From positions 1-20,568 of the forward strand of contig JAHEHB010000038.1 in NCBI GenBank assembly GCA_024644775.1: a stretch of 20,568 nucleotides of DNA. Direction: 5' to 3'. Each line of letters opens with the position of its first letter. Within the stretch, counting starts at the first letter, position 1. Below are positions 7,206 to 14,302 of this stretch, in pieces. The notes below the pieces were generated by a model, which had not been told where the DNA came from, made no database searches, and saw only the letters and a program-made list of their open reading frames with translations. Source of the stretch: Deltaproteobacteria bacterium. GTDB taxonomy: Bacteria; Desulfobacterota; Desulfobacteria; Desulfobacterales; SURF-15. Both the position numbers and the translations under genes were made by a program.

Positions 7206-8261
7206 ATGGAAGATGAACGAGTCGATTGGAAAGCGTTGCAGAAATTTGCATCCAAAGTGTTTGAGAAGGTAGGCCTACCGTCGGAAAATGCAGCACTGGA
7301 GGCTGAGGTGTTGGTGTGGGCCAACTTACACGGTGTGGATTCCCACGGTGTATTGCGCATTCCCTGGTATGTTGAACTCGTGGAAAAGGGGCAGATGAAT
7401 CCCCGGCCAAACATCCGGGTCCTGCGGGAGACTCCGGCCGTTCTGATTATCGATGGAGATCGGGCATTCGGTCCTGTTGTCACGGTGTTCGCGATGAACA
7501 AAGTCATCGTTAAGGCAAAACAGACCGGAATCGGATGGGCGTTGCTGCGGAATATCACTCACCAGGGCGCCTTGGGATATTACACGGTCAAGGCTGCCAG
7601 AAGAGATGCCGTCGGTATCGCTATCGTCTGCAGTCCTCCTAATATGGCCCCATTCGGAGCGAGGGCCGCAGGGGTGCATAACAGCCCGATTTCCGTTGCA
7701 GCGCCGGCAAATCGACACGGGCCGTTTGTTTTGGATATGGCAACAAGCATCGCGGCGGGCGGAAAACTTCGGCTCGCGCGGGACAAGGGAACACCCATAC
7801 CGGAGGGCTGGGCACTGGATAAAAAGGGAGATCCCACAACCGATCCAAACTTTGCGGCCATTCTGCTTCCGTTCGGCGGTCCAAAGGGATCCGGACTCGC
7901 TATGATGTTTGAATGCCTAACGGGGATTATGGCCGACAACCCGCTTCAGGAACCCCTTTTAACTGGAAGGAGAAAGGAGCGGGAGCATAACCAAAACGGG
8001 TTGGTGGCTGCCATCGATATCGGCACGTTCACGGATGTTGACAAATACAAAGAGACTGTGGACAGCTACATCGATGGGGTGAAATCCTTGCCCACCGCCG
8101 AGGGGTTTCGTGAAATTCTAGCTCCGGGCGAGTTGGAACGGAGAACCTATCAAGAACGCGTAAAAACCGGCATTCCGCTGCCTCGCGGGACAGTGGAAAA
8201 CCTGAAGAAAACGGGTCGACAATTCGATGTGGTGTTTCCGGAAGCGCTTTTTCGTGATTGA
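7206..8261 (+). CDS. Ldh_2-family malate/L-lactate/sulfolactate-type dehydrogenase
   Basis: This 351-residue enzyme belongs to the Ldh_2 (MDH2-LDH2) family, whose members use NAD(P) to interconvert 2-oxoacids and 2-hydroxyacids (malate, ureidoglycolate, (R)-sulfolactate, 2,3-diketogulonate) and do not have the usual Rossmann fold. Seen motifs: HGVDSHGVLR at 42-51 with catalytic H47, NITHQGALGYYT, NSPISVAAPA, FVLDMATSI, IPEGWALD and GGPKGSGLAMM. The length is typical, so it looks intact. The ATG at 7206 has only a weak purine-rich site upstream (aggaaatgga). It shares the strand with the SMP-30-like gene and ends before a hairpin terminator. The substrate cannot be assigned, and sulfolactate or a sugar acid are both possible. 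Confidence 0.88.
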   Translation: MEDERVDWKALQKFASKVFEKVGLPSENAALEAEVLVWANLHGVDSHGVLRIPWYVELVEKGQMNPRPNIRVLRETPAVLIIDGDRAFGPVVTVFAMNKVIVKAKQTGIGWALLRNITHQGALGYYTVKAARRDAVGIAIVCSPPNMAPFGARAAGVHNSPISVAAPANRHGPFVLDMATSIAAGGKLRLARDKGTPIPEGWALDKKGDPTTDPNFAAILLPFGGPKGSGLAMMFECLTGIMADNPLQEPLLTGRRKEREHNQNGLVAAIDIGTFTDVDKYKETVDSYIDGVKSLPTAEGFREILAPGELERRTYQERVKTGIPLPRGTVENLKKTGRQFDVVFPEALFRD

Positions 8262-8297
8262 AGGAAAGGATGAAGACGATTTCCGAAATATGAACAA

Positions 8298-8324
8298 AAA
8301 GGCAGGACCTGGAACCCTGCCTTT
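8298..8324. terminator. Bidirectional hairpin terminator
   Basis: AAAGGCAGG (8298-8306) and CCTGCCTTT (8316-8324) form a perfect 9-bp stem with a 9-base loop. Five A's (8296-8300) on the left give a U-run for the minus-strand transcript, and TTT on the right serves the plus strand. It lies between the convergent stops of the Ldh_2 gene (8261) and the PEP-CTERM gene (8347). Confidence 0.85.
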
Positions 8325-8346
8325 CATATTTGGTGTAACCGTTTGA

Positions 8347-9246
8347 TTATCTCTTCTTAAACTTTTTTCTGCTAAATCCTGCAAGACCGATTAGGCCGAA
8401 CGCCAGTAAGAGCATGGTTCCAGGTTCGGGGATGGGTGCACAGGGAGGTGAATTTAATGAAGATATCCCCGATATCTCGTAATCACCTATGGGACCGATT
8501 AGGGTGGGGACACCACTTGCTGGATCATATCTATAGAGATCGTAAATTGTTGCAGGAATCGCCGGATCCGTTCTCGTTCCAATAGCAGCATAAAGAATTC
8601 CATCCTCATCAAACGTAAGTCCTGCGACATAGGCCCCCCATACGCCGCTATTGTCGGCACCTACCAGTGTAGTTGCCGCTGTTGATGTATTTATAGTGTG
8701 AAGATCACTATATTGCCCGGCGGAGGTTTGTTCCAACCCGAACAGTGTGTCACACCCATAAAAATCCATTCCGTCAAAATCTGGGATTAAATTACCAACT
8801 AGAGCAATCGTTAGAAGGTCGATATCAAATTCCCAAAGTCGCCCAGGTTCACCTAATTGACCCGTGGGGCCGCCAGTCGCAAGGAATCCAATACCATCAC
8901 TTCGAAAAGTGATAGCTCCCTCACCAAATATCGGCGGTGGTCCTGCCAAGCCAATATCAAAAGTTGAAAGAGTATGTCCGGTAACCGGATCGAGTTCAGC
9001 TATCACGTTGCCCCCTTGATCCCACGTATAAAGCTTTCCACTTCGTTCACCCAATCCTCCCGGATACATGAAAGTATCTAAAGGCCCGACAATAGTTCCT
9101 ACACCAGTAGTTTCATCAATGGTTATAAATTGGTGATCGTAGGTAACCCCATAAAGAACGGCTTGCGCATGGGTAGGGCATAAGAATGCAATGCTGGCCA
9201 ATAGGGCAAAAACCAAAAATGCTTTTAGATATGAGTTCCGCATCAT
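8347..9246 (-). CDS. PEP-CTERM sorting-domain exported protein
   Basis: The 299-residue protein has an N-terminal signal peptide (MMRNSYLKAFLVFALLAS..., likely cut after THAQA) and a C-terminal PEP-CTERM signal: PIPEPGT at 271-277, a hydrophobic helix (LLLAFGLIGLAGF) and a basic tail (SRKKFKKR). Such proteins are cut by an exosortase and exported to the envelope or the exopolysaccharide matrix. The middle is rich in Gly, Thr and Asp, with propeller-like repeats (GVTYDHQFITIDETTG, GERSGKLYTWD, DEDGILYAAIGT) that suggest a beta-propeller surface protein. The first of two tandem ATGs follows aaaggagg. A candidate sigma-54 promoter lies about 190 bases upstream, as is common for PEP-CTERM genes controlled by PrsK/PrsR. 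No exosortase gene is in the window. A strong terminator follows. Confidence 0.88.
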   Translation of the reverse strand: MMRNSYLKAFLVFALLASIAFLCPTHAQAVLYGVTYDHQFITIDETTGVGTIVGPLDTFMYPGGLGERSGKLYTWDQGGNVIAELDPVTGHTLSTFDIGLAGPPPIFGEGAITFRSDGIGFLATGGPTGQLGEPGRLWEFDIDLLTIALVGNLIPDFDGMDFYGCDTLFGLEQTSAGQYSDLHTINTSTAATTLVGADNSGVWGAYVAGLTFDEDGILYAAIGTRTDPAIPATIYDLYRYDPASGVPTLIGPIGDYEISGISSLNSPPCAPIPEPGTMLLLAFGLIGLAGFSRKKFKKR

Positions 9247-9266
9247 CAGATCCTCCTTTCGTACTT

Positions 9267-9516
9267 TTGGTTGTTAAAGAGCGGGCAAAGGTTGCGATAT
9301 TAACGAAACGCAAAAATTGTGAAAAAAAACCGGAATTAAAGAACGAACATAACACGAACAGGCGTAAACAAAGCTTCCAAAGGGTACACGAGCCTTGAAG
9401 ACTTTATTCAGAGGCCTTCTGGATTAAACATCTCATGGCAAACGTCCTTCCAGGATTGGTGGGTTAAAGAGCAAAAGGTCGTGTTTAGACAGTTGGAGCT
9501 GGCGATCTTAACGAAA
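9267..9516 (+). repeat. Imperfect direct repeat upstream of the PEP-CTERM gene
   Basis: Copy 1 (9267-9308) reads ttggttgttaaagagc, then aaaggt, then gcgatattaacgaaac. Copy 2 (9456-9516) reads ttggtgggttaaagagc, then aaaggt, then gcgatcttaacgaaac, with about 19 extra bases in the middle. The matched words keep their order, so a duplicated upstream region is likely. The second copy lies just upstream of the sigma-54 candidate (9438-9452) when read in the minus direction, where an activator could bind. Confidence 0.45.
9438..9452 (-). promoter_or_regulatory. Candidate sigma-54 (-24/-12) promoter
   Basis: On the minus strand the site reads TGGAAGGACGTTTGC. The GG and GC are separated by exactly 10 bases, as sigma-54 requires, and TTGC matches the -12 element. 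The -24 element TGGAAG departs from TGGCAC at two positions. It would start a transcript near 9426 with a leader of about 180 bases before the PEP-CTERM start at 9246. Confidence 0.4.
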
Positions 9517-9566
9517 CTCTGCTGAAGTAGATGTCAAATATTTTTTGCATATCAGAGATTTCAGAA

Positions 9567-9589
9567 AATTTCAATCGGTCAGTGGTATG
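9567..9589 (+). repeat. Dispersed 23-base repeat, copy B
   Basis: It is identical to 3685-3707 in 22 of 23 positions and in the same orientation. The last part, ggtatg, is duplicated here (ggtatggtggtatg). A T-run follows, as at copy A. Confidence 0.6.
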
Positions 9590-9805
9590 GTGGTATGTTT
9601 TTTTACGTCCTATAATCGGTTGTGTGTCAACTTTTTCGAATTTAACGGTACCATCCGGTATGATCCGATTATCCGTAAATATGCTTTCGAAAACAACCGA
9701 TTTAAAATCAAACTAGCCCGAAGACACCGGAAAATCCCGATTTCCCGTTTGCGCCGATTTTCGGTTAATATCAGAAGTAATGGATGTGTATATAGGTTTA
9801 TAATT

Positions 9806-10585
9806 TTATCTCAACGATTCCGGTATGTTGCATATCGGAATCGGATCCATCTTATGTTTGTTTGCATCGTGAAACTGTCGGTAAATCTTTAACACCCGCT
9901 TTTGTCGATCACTGGGCTCACAATCAACTTTCTGTTCATCTTCATACTGCATCGCCCATTCCAATTCTTCATAACTGGCGCCGATTTGACTTTCGTCGGT
10001 TCGGTTGTCCACCCAGAGCCCATCTGTGGGCGGTGTTTGGATGATGGCGTCGATGATGCCTAATTTTTTTCCCACGGCATACACCTCGGTTTTCAATAAA
10101 TCCGCTATGGGAGAAATATCTACCCCGCCATCCCCATATTTAGTATAAAATCCGACTCCAAAGTCTTCTACTTTGTTACCGGTTCCCGCTACCAGCATTT
10201 TATGATGGGTGGCGACTGCGTAAAGGGTTAGCATCCGCATTCTTGCACGGGTGTTGGCCATCGACAGCCCGTCTTGAATATTTTTCGGAAACGTCTTTTC
10301 GAGTGCTTGAAAGGCGGGGGTAAGATCGATTTTTACCCCTTGAACATTATCAAAGTTTCTTTCAAGCCATTTGATATGTTGCTCTGAAAGAGATATTTGT
10401 TCTGCGTTCTGATATATGGGCATATTTAACGGAATAACCTTTTTTCCGGTTTTTGCACACAGGGTAGAAGTGACGGCCGAATCGATTCCCCCCGAAACCC
10501 CCACGACAAAACCATTCAACCCTGCATTTTCACAGTACTCATTTAACCATTGAACGATATGATCGATCACATTATTTACGCGCAT
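9806..10585 (-). CDS. nadE: NAD+ synthetase
   Basis: This enzyme makes NAD+ from nicotinic acid adenine dinucleotide, ATP and ammonia, the last step of NAD synthesis, in the cytoplasm. The 259-residue protein has the ATP-pyrophosphatase P-loop SGGIDS at 31-36, NTRARMRM, GTGNKVEDFGVGFYTKYGDGG, DISPIADLLKTEV and PTDGLWVDNRTDE, all typical of NadE. There is no N-terminal nitrilase/glutaminase domain, so it should use free ammonia rather than glutamine. The ATG at 10585 follows tgaggt at a suitable distance. The gene is monocistronic, divergent from the methyltransferase gene. It is a housekeeping gene and fixes nothing about the neighbours. Confidence 0.95.
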   Translation of the reverse strand: MRVNNVIDHIVQWLNEYCENAGLNGFVVGVSGGIDSAVTSTLCAKTGKKVIPLNMPIYQNAEQISLSEQHIKWLERNFDNVQGVKIDLTPAFQALEKTFPKNIQDGLSMANTRARMRMLTLYAVATHHKMLVAGTGNKVEDFGVGFYTKYGDGGVDISPIADLLKTEVYAVGKKLGIIDAIIQTPPTDGLWVDNRTDESQIGASYEELEWAMQYEDEQKVDCEPSDRQKRVLKIYRQFHDANKHKMDPIPICNIPESLR

Positions 10586-10661
10586 ATATGATACCTCAAT
10601 TAATTATTACATAACTGCTTTCAAACTATTCGCAGCACAAAAGAAAAGTCAATAAAAAAGA

Positions 10662-10690
10662 TTGACATAAAAGTAGAGGAAAATCATGAT
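10662..10690 (+). promoter_or_regulatory. Weak candidate promoter for the methyltransferase gene
   Basis: TTGACA (10662-10667) is perfect and CATGAT (10685-10690) matches four of six -10 bases at 17-base spacing. It would give a leader of about 150 bases that includes the inverted repeat at 10771-10816. Confidence 0.35.
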
Positions 10691-10770
10691 TCAATCATTA
10701 GCACACTCGGCCTTCTTGTAAAAACAATGAGTCAGCAGGCGAATAAGAACGACGTGTACTCAAAATAATT

Positions 10771-10816
10771 CAGACAGAATTTACAGGATGAGCAGGAAAT
10801 CCTGTTAATCCTGTCT
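10771..10816. repeat. Interspersed inverted repeat (cagga/tcctg type)
   Basis: The element reads cagacagaatttacagga, then tgagcaggaaatcctg, then ttaatcctgtct. The left words (acagacag..acagga..cagga) are reverse complements of the right ones (tcctg..tcctgtct). This type of element is one I know from intergenic regions of many environmental bacteria. A related fragment (atcctgtttatccggttcat..ccagtctaa) sits at 19900-19929 beside the CoA-transferase stop. It lies 30 bases before the methyltransferase start and could fold in its mRNA leader. Confidence 0.6.
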
Positions 10817-10845
10817 AAAGTTATTGAAACTAAGGAGAAAAAAGA

Positions 10846-11460
10846 ATGAGCAGCAAGGAATATTTTGAAACTGTCGCCAACCGGTGGGACGACATGAGAC
10901 AGAGTTTCTTTTCCGAGACTGTTAGAGAGAAAGCGTACGCCGTGGCAAATCTTCAGCCGGGAAAAACCGCAGCAGATATCGGTGCCGGGACAGGGTTTAT
11001 AACAGAAGGACTTCTTCAGAAAGATCTTACGGTTATCGCAGTCGATCAATCCGAGTCCATGCTCAAAGAGTTAAATAAAAAATTCAACGACATCGATTGT
11101 CGACTGGGTAAAGCAGAAAAATTACCCATAGAAGATAAAACCGTCGATTATGTTTTTGCCAACATGTATTTGCATCATGTTGAAAATCCGCCCGACGCTC
11201 TGAAAGAAATGGCAAGAATCCTAAAATCCAATGGCATGCTCGTTATTACTGATCTTGATGAACACAGTTTTGAGTTCCTAAAAAATGAACATCACGATCG
11301 ATGGATGGGATTTAAGCGAGAAGATGTCTTCAATTGGTTCACGGAGGCCGGGCTTACGGATGTTGCGGTGGATTGCGTGGGGCAAAAATGCTGTGCGGAT
11401 TCGCAATGCGGAACGGAGTCCGCCAGTGTTTCGATATTTGTGGTATCTGGGAGAAAATAG
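10846..11460 (+). CDS. Class I SAM-dependent methyltransferase with cysteine-rich tail
   Basis: The 204-residue protein is a UbiE/ArsM-like class I methyltransferase. It shows the SAM-binding motif I ADIGAGTG at 43-50, the ribose-binding acidic residue D67 (VIAVDQS), and motifs FANMYLHHV and EMARILKSNG. Its C-terminal 30 residues hold four cysteines, C177, C182, C183 and C188 (DCVGQKCCADSQC), before a final strand. That is unusual for quinone or lipid methyltransferases and could bind a metal or a thiol-reactive substrate such as arsenite. No ArsR or other arsenic gene is nearby. Start choice is firm (aaggag 7-8 bases before the ATG). It converges on the enolase-superfamily gene with a 10-base gap and no visible terminator. 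The substrate is unknown. Confidence 0.85.
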   Translation: MSSKEYFETVANRWDDMRQSFFSETVREKAYAVANLQPGKTAADIGAGTGFITEGLLQKDLTVIAVDQSESMLKELNKKFNDIDCRLGKAEKLPIEDKTVDYVFANMYLHHVENPPDALKEMARILKSNGMLVITDLDEHSFEFLKNEHHDRWMGFKREDVFNWFTEAGLTDVAVDCVGQKCCADSQCGTESASVSIFVVSGRK

Positions 11461-11470
11461 AAAAGAAAGT

Positions 11471-12580
11471 TTACCCTATTCGATATTTTTTTAACGCGTT
11501 TCGATCTAACTCAACACCCAGTCCCGGTTTATTCGGAATTGTGATGGTCCCATCTTTTGGTGTTGGCAGCGGTTCGGTTAAAAGCGCTTCCGCCAGAGGA
11601 TTTTCCCCCACCATGTGCTCATAGATCATGAAATTCGGCACCGCTGCCGATAAGTGCATCGCTGCGGCCATGCAAACCGCAGATGATGCACCGGTATGCG
11701 GTGCAAATTGTGCCTGAAAGGCCTGGCATACGGTTGCCATTTTCCGAGCTTCGGTAAGCCCACCGGAGCGGGCCACATCCGGTTGAAACACGCTCACTCC
11801 ATGTTCAAGAAGGCGCCGAACCCCATAGATGGTAAATTCTCCTTCCCCGGCAGCGATCGCCATGTCGAGCTTTGAAGAAAGGGTATTATATCCTTCCAAA
11901 TCATCCGGGGGAACCGGTTCTTCAAACCATATAACGTCCAGAGCATCCAACCGTCTACCCAACCGGGTGGCATCCGGCACATGAAAGGCGCTGTTCGCAT
12001 CCACCATCAGCTTTACATCCGGCCCCACGGTTTGTCGGATTTTTTCCATGCAGGCAGTGTCGATTTCAACCCCCTGGCCGACCTTGACCTTCATGGCTTT
12101 AAATCCACGTTCAACCAACCTTACGGCAACTTCAGCCATCTTTTCCGGGGTATCAAAAAAGATGGAAGAAGCATAAACCGGCACTTCGCTCCGATTACAG
12201 CCCATCATGAGTTGATGCACCGGTAATCCAAGCGCCTTGCCGTTAATGTCCCACAGCGCAATATCCACACCGCTCATGGCTTCCAGATAAAATCCGCGGT
12301 TATGGCCCCGATATCGCATAAGATCAAACATCCGGTTCCAAAGGCCTTCAATCTCCATGGGGTTTGCACCGATGAGACACGGCTTCAGGATATCATCGAT
12401 AATCGATTTGGATACGTTCGGTCCCAGCCGACCGATACTTTCGCCGATACCATCGATACCCTCATCCGTAAAGATCTCAACCAAAATGGCATACGCCCGA
12501 TCCAACACATAATGTCCAATGCGCCAGGGTGTTGGCATGGCTGCTGAAACGATATAGGTTTTGACATCCGTAATTTTCAT
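11471..12580 (-). CDS. Mandelate racemase/muconate lactonizing enzyme-like dehydratase
   Basis: This enolase-superfamily enzyme abstracts the proton next to a carboxylate, using Mg2+. The family contains racemases, lactonizing enzymes and sugar-acid dehydratases. In its 369 residues the KxK bases K164 and K166, metal ligands D194 (VDAN), E220 (WFEEP) and E246 (AAGEGE), and the His-Asp dyad D268 (QPDVARSGG) and H295 (APHTG) are all in place, so it should be active and of the mandelate racemase subgroup. It is the last gene of the minus-strand cluster. Its ATG overlaps the stop of the ferredoxin subunit (ATGA), and gaaggg within that gene serves as ribosome site. This coupling suggests that it makes or removes the 2-oxoacid handled by the oxidoreductase. 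Substrate unknown; an aldonate-type hydroxyacid is a reasonable guess. Confidence 0.9.
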   Translation of the reverse strand: MKITDVKTYIVSAAMPTPWRIGHYVLDRAYAILVEIFTDEGIDGIGESIGRLGPNVSKSIIDDILKPCLIGANPMEIEGLWNRMFDLMRYRGHNRGFYLEAMSGVDIALWDINGKALGLPVHQLMMGCNRSEVPVYASSIFFDTPEKMAEVAVRLVERGFKAMKVKVGQGVEIDTACMEKIRQTVGPDVKLMVDANSAFHVPDATRLGRRLDALDVIWFEEPVPPDDLEGYNTLSSKLDMAIAAGEGEFTIYGVRRLLEHGVSVFQPDVARSGGLTEARKMATVCQAFQAQFAPHTGASSAVCMAAAMHLSAAVPNFMIYEHMVGENPLAEALLTEPLPTPKDGTITIPNKPGLGVELDRNALKKYRIG

Positions 12581-12816
12581 TTACCGTATCCCTTCTTTTT
12601 GTAGACCGTTATGGCGACATCGGGACAAACTGTGTAGCAAAATCCGCAGCCTGTGCAATCGTGACACTTTTCAAAGCAAGCGACTCTGACGCCTCGAAAA
12701 TCCTCCTGGTTGGCCATACGGATATGCTTTTTGGGGCATGCAGCAATGCATAATCCACATCCTTTACACCGATTCGGATCAATGAGGATTTTTCCCTTAG
12801 ATGGGGACTGACTCAT
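12577..12816 (-). CDS. 2-oxoacid:ferredoxin oxidoreductase, delta (2x[4Fe-4S]) subunit
   Basis: The 79-residue ferredoxin-like subunit carries two complete CxxCxxCxxxCP cluster motifs, CKGCGLCIAACP near residue 17 and CTGCGFCYTVCP near residue 54, plus an extra Cys pair (ACFEKCHDC). It passes electrons from the catalytic beta subunit to external ferredoxin. It overlaps the gamma gene by one base (TAATG) and the dehydratase gene by four (ATGA). In most four-subunit enzymes the delta gene lies first or just after gamma; here it follows alpha, beta and gamma. Confidence 0.92.
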   Translation of the reverse strand: MSQSPSKGKILIDPNRCKGCGLCIAACPKKHIRMANQEDFRGVRVACFEKCHDCTGCGFCYTVCPDVAITVYKKKGYGK

Positions 12817-13364
12817 TACAATTCCTTTCTATCAACAACCGAAGCCATACCGCGTTTGATGGCATCTTCATTTACGGGAATCAGGTGGTGGCGATAATCA
12901 GGAAGCACACGTGGAAGCCCTTTGGAAAGCGCTTCGGTGGTAATACCGATCGTCGAAACTAACCCCCCCAACGCTGCCATATTGGCAACCTGTGGATTCC
13001 CAACATCCGTAGCGATTCGATTCGCCGGTATCTTTAGCATTGTAACATCATGGCGTTTGGGAGGTTCTGAAATAAGCGTCTCATTATACGCCAAAATACC
13101 ATTCGATTTAACACGACTTTCGAACTTATCCAGCGATGGTTGATTCATGGCCATCAGAACCGTAAACCGATTCCGGATGGGTGAGCCAATTCGTTCATCG
13201 GAAATCACCACCGTGCAATTAGCCGTTCCGCCACGCATCTCGGGACCATAGGAAGGGAAAAACGAGACTTCAAACCCATCGTATATGGCACCATACGCCA
13301 GAAGTTGTCCCATTAGCATAATCCCCTGTCCCCCGAACCCGGCGATGAGCACTTCTTTTAACAT
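12816..13364 (-). CDS. 2-oxoacid:ferredoxin oxidoreductase, gamma subunit
   Basis: This 182-residue protein is the gamma (CoA-site) subunit of a 2-oxoacid:acceptor oxidoreductase. It opens [19 protein letters not shown], the family's usual start, and contains [18 protein letters not shown] and [18 protein letters not shown]. The ATG at 13364 is chosen because this is where family similarity begins. The frame stays open 21 codons further upstream, but that stretch (SSCLVAESLYSKNKSG) is partly encoded by an inverted repeat. A weak aggaa lies about 10 bases upstream. The gene is separated from beta by 137 bases that are almost all repeat, which breaks the otherwise tight spacing of the subunit genes. 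Confidence 0.92.
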   Translation of the reverse strand: MLKEVLIAGFGGQGIMLMGQLLAYGAIYDGFEVSFFPSYGPEMRGGTANCTVVISDERIGSPIRNRFTVLMAMNQPSLDKFESRVKSNGILAYNETLISEPPKRHDVTMLKIPANRIATDVGNPQVANMAALGGLVSTIGITTEALSKGLPRVLPDYRHHLIPVNEDAIKRGMASVVDRKEL

Positions 13365-13407
13365 TCTTTGTCTGGTTCCTGATTTATTTTTAGAATACAA
13401 TGATTCA

Positions 13408-13532
13408 GCCACAAGGCACGAAGACACAAATACGATAGAATAATTCTTTTCATTTAATTTCTTTAGCGAAAAATTTATTTCTATAAAGATTTAGAGAAAT
13501 ATCATTTCTTTGTGCCTTGGTGGCTTTGTGGC
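13408..13532. repeat. Inverted repeat of the gccacaaggcac type between beta and gamma genes
   Basis: The left arm (13408-13430) contains gccacaaggcacgaagacac. The right arm (13505-13532) contains tttgtgccttggtggctttg followed by tggc. They are inverted relative to each other around about 74 AT-rich bases. Similar degenerate elements, built from words such as cacaaag, cacgaag and accaagg, are familiar from intergenic DNA of many environmental bacterial genomes. The right arm encodes the last residues and the stop of the beta subunit. Confidence 0.65.
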
Positions 13533-14281
13533 GAAACTGATACATTCGAAAAAACCCCCAAAGGATAATGGGAAATCATCTCTGATTTTATTTTTTCCAT
13601 GCACCGTACCGAATCCATTTTCCAGTTTGTGGGGCAGGCTGCCAGGATTTCCACCAGTCCAAATCCTTCATCGTTCAGTTGAACCAAAAACGCCTCGCGC
13701 ATGGCCTGTTTTGCTTTCATCGTGTGTTTTACATCATGGATGGAAACCCGCGCGATGAAGGAATCGGGAGACACCATTGCCAACAGCTCCGCCATTTTCA
13801 ACGGATATCCACTTATTTTTGGATCGCGCCCAAGGGGATAGCTGGTGGTTTTTTCTCCAATCAATGTTGTCGGCGCCTGTTGGCCGCCGGTGGCCCCGAA
13901 AACACCGTTATTTACATAGATAACCGTAATCCGCTCACACCGGGAAGCCGCATGAATGATCTCGCCGGTCCCGATGGCCGCCATATCGCCATCGCCCTGG
14001 TAAGTAAAAACGATCACTTCCGGGCGGGCACGCTTTAATCCGGTAGCCACCGCAGGACCCCGGCCGTGGAGCGACATCACCATGTCGCAGTCAAATTGTC
14101 TCCAATTTCGAACCGAACATCCTGCAGATGTAATTCCCACGGCACGCTGGGTAATATCCAATTCATCCATTACTTCGGCCACCAATCGATGAATGGTGCC
14201 GTGCGAACAACCGGGGCAGTACGGAAACGGCACATCCGTCATGGCTTCCGGTTTTTTGGCCACAATTTCCATTTCACTCAT
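13502..14281 (-). CDS. 2-oxoacid:ferredoxin oxidoreductase, beta (TPP-binding) subunit
   Basis: This is the thiamine-diphosphate and proximal [4Fe-4S] subunit, which decarboxylates the 2-oxoacid. Visible are CPGCSHG (C22, C25), SAGCS (C55) and a later ACPTNW cysteine, matching the four cluster ligands. HGRGPAVATGLKRARP and the TPP/Mg motif from GDGD to NN (YQGDGDMAAIGTGEI...VIYVNNG) are also present. The ATG at 14281 is preferred over a GTG six bases upstream. The 21-base gap from alpha indicates one operon. The final residues (SPQSHQGTKK) are encoded by a repeat arm and look like an acquired tail. The motifs fit the Kor/Vor-type enzymes for 2-oxoglutarate or branched-chain 2-oxoacids, but do not settle the substrate. 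Confidence 0.93.
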   Translation of the reverse strand: MSEMEIVAKKPEAMTDVPFPYCPGCSHGTIHRLVAEVMDELDITQRAVGITSAGCSVRNWRQFDCDMVMSLHGRGPAVATGLKRARPEVIVFTYQGDGDMAAIGTGEIIHAASRCERITVIYVNNGVFGATGGQQAPTTLIGEKTTSYPLGRDPKISGYPLKMAELLAMVSPDSFIARVSIHDVKHTMKAKQAMREAFLVQLNDEGFGLVEILAACPTNWKMDSVRCMEKIKSEMISHYPLGVFSNVSVSPQSHQGTKK

Positions 14282-14302
14282 AATCACGCTTTCTTTTTAT
14301 TT

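Larger units (their letters stand above)
9247..9805. other. Intergenic region behind nadE and before the PEP-CTERM gene
   Basis: These 559 bases lack a supportable gene. They hold an imperfect direct repeat (9267-9308 and 9456-9516), a candidate sigma-54 promoter on the minus strand (9438-9452), copy B of the 23-base dispersed repeat (9567-9589), and a weak hairpin (gaaaatc with gattttc, about 9731-9763) downstream of nadE. Confidence 0.5.

Noticed and set aside
9545..9892. Plus-strand frame of 115 codons
   Set aside because: It runs through a repeat copy and into the antisense of nadE, has no ribosome site, and has no recognisable motif.
13364..13427. Upstream extension of the gamma subunit
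   Set aside because: Family similarity begins at [14 protein letters not shown], and the extra 21 codons run into a repeat arm.
13405..13535. CRISPR or insertion sequence in the beta-gamma gap
   Set aside because: There is only one pair of inverted arms, no regular spacers and no transposase.
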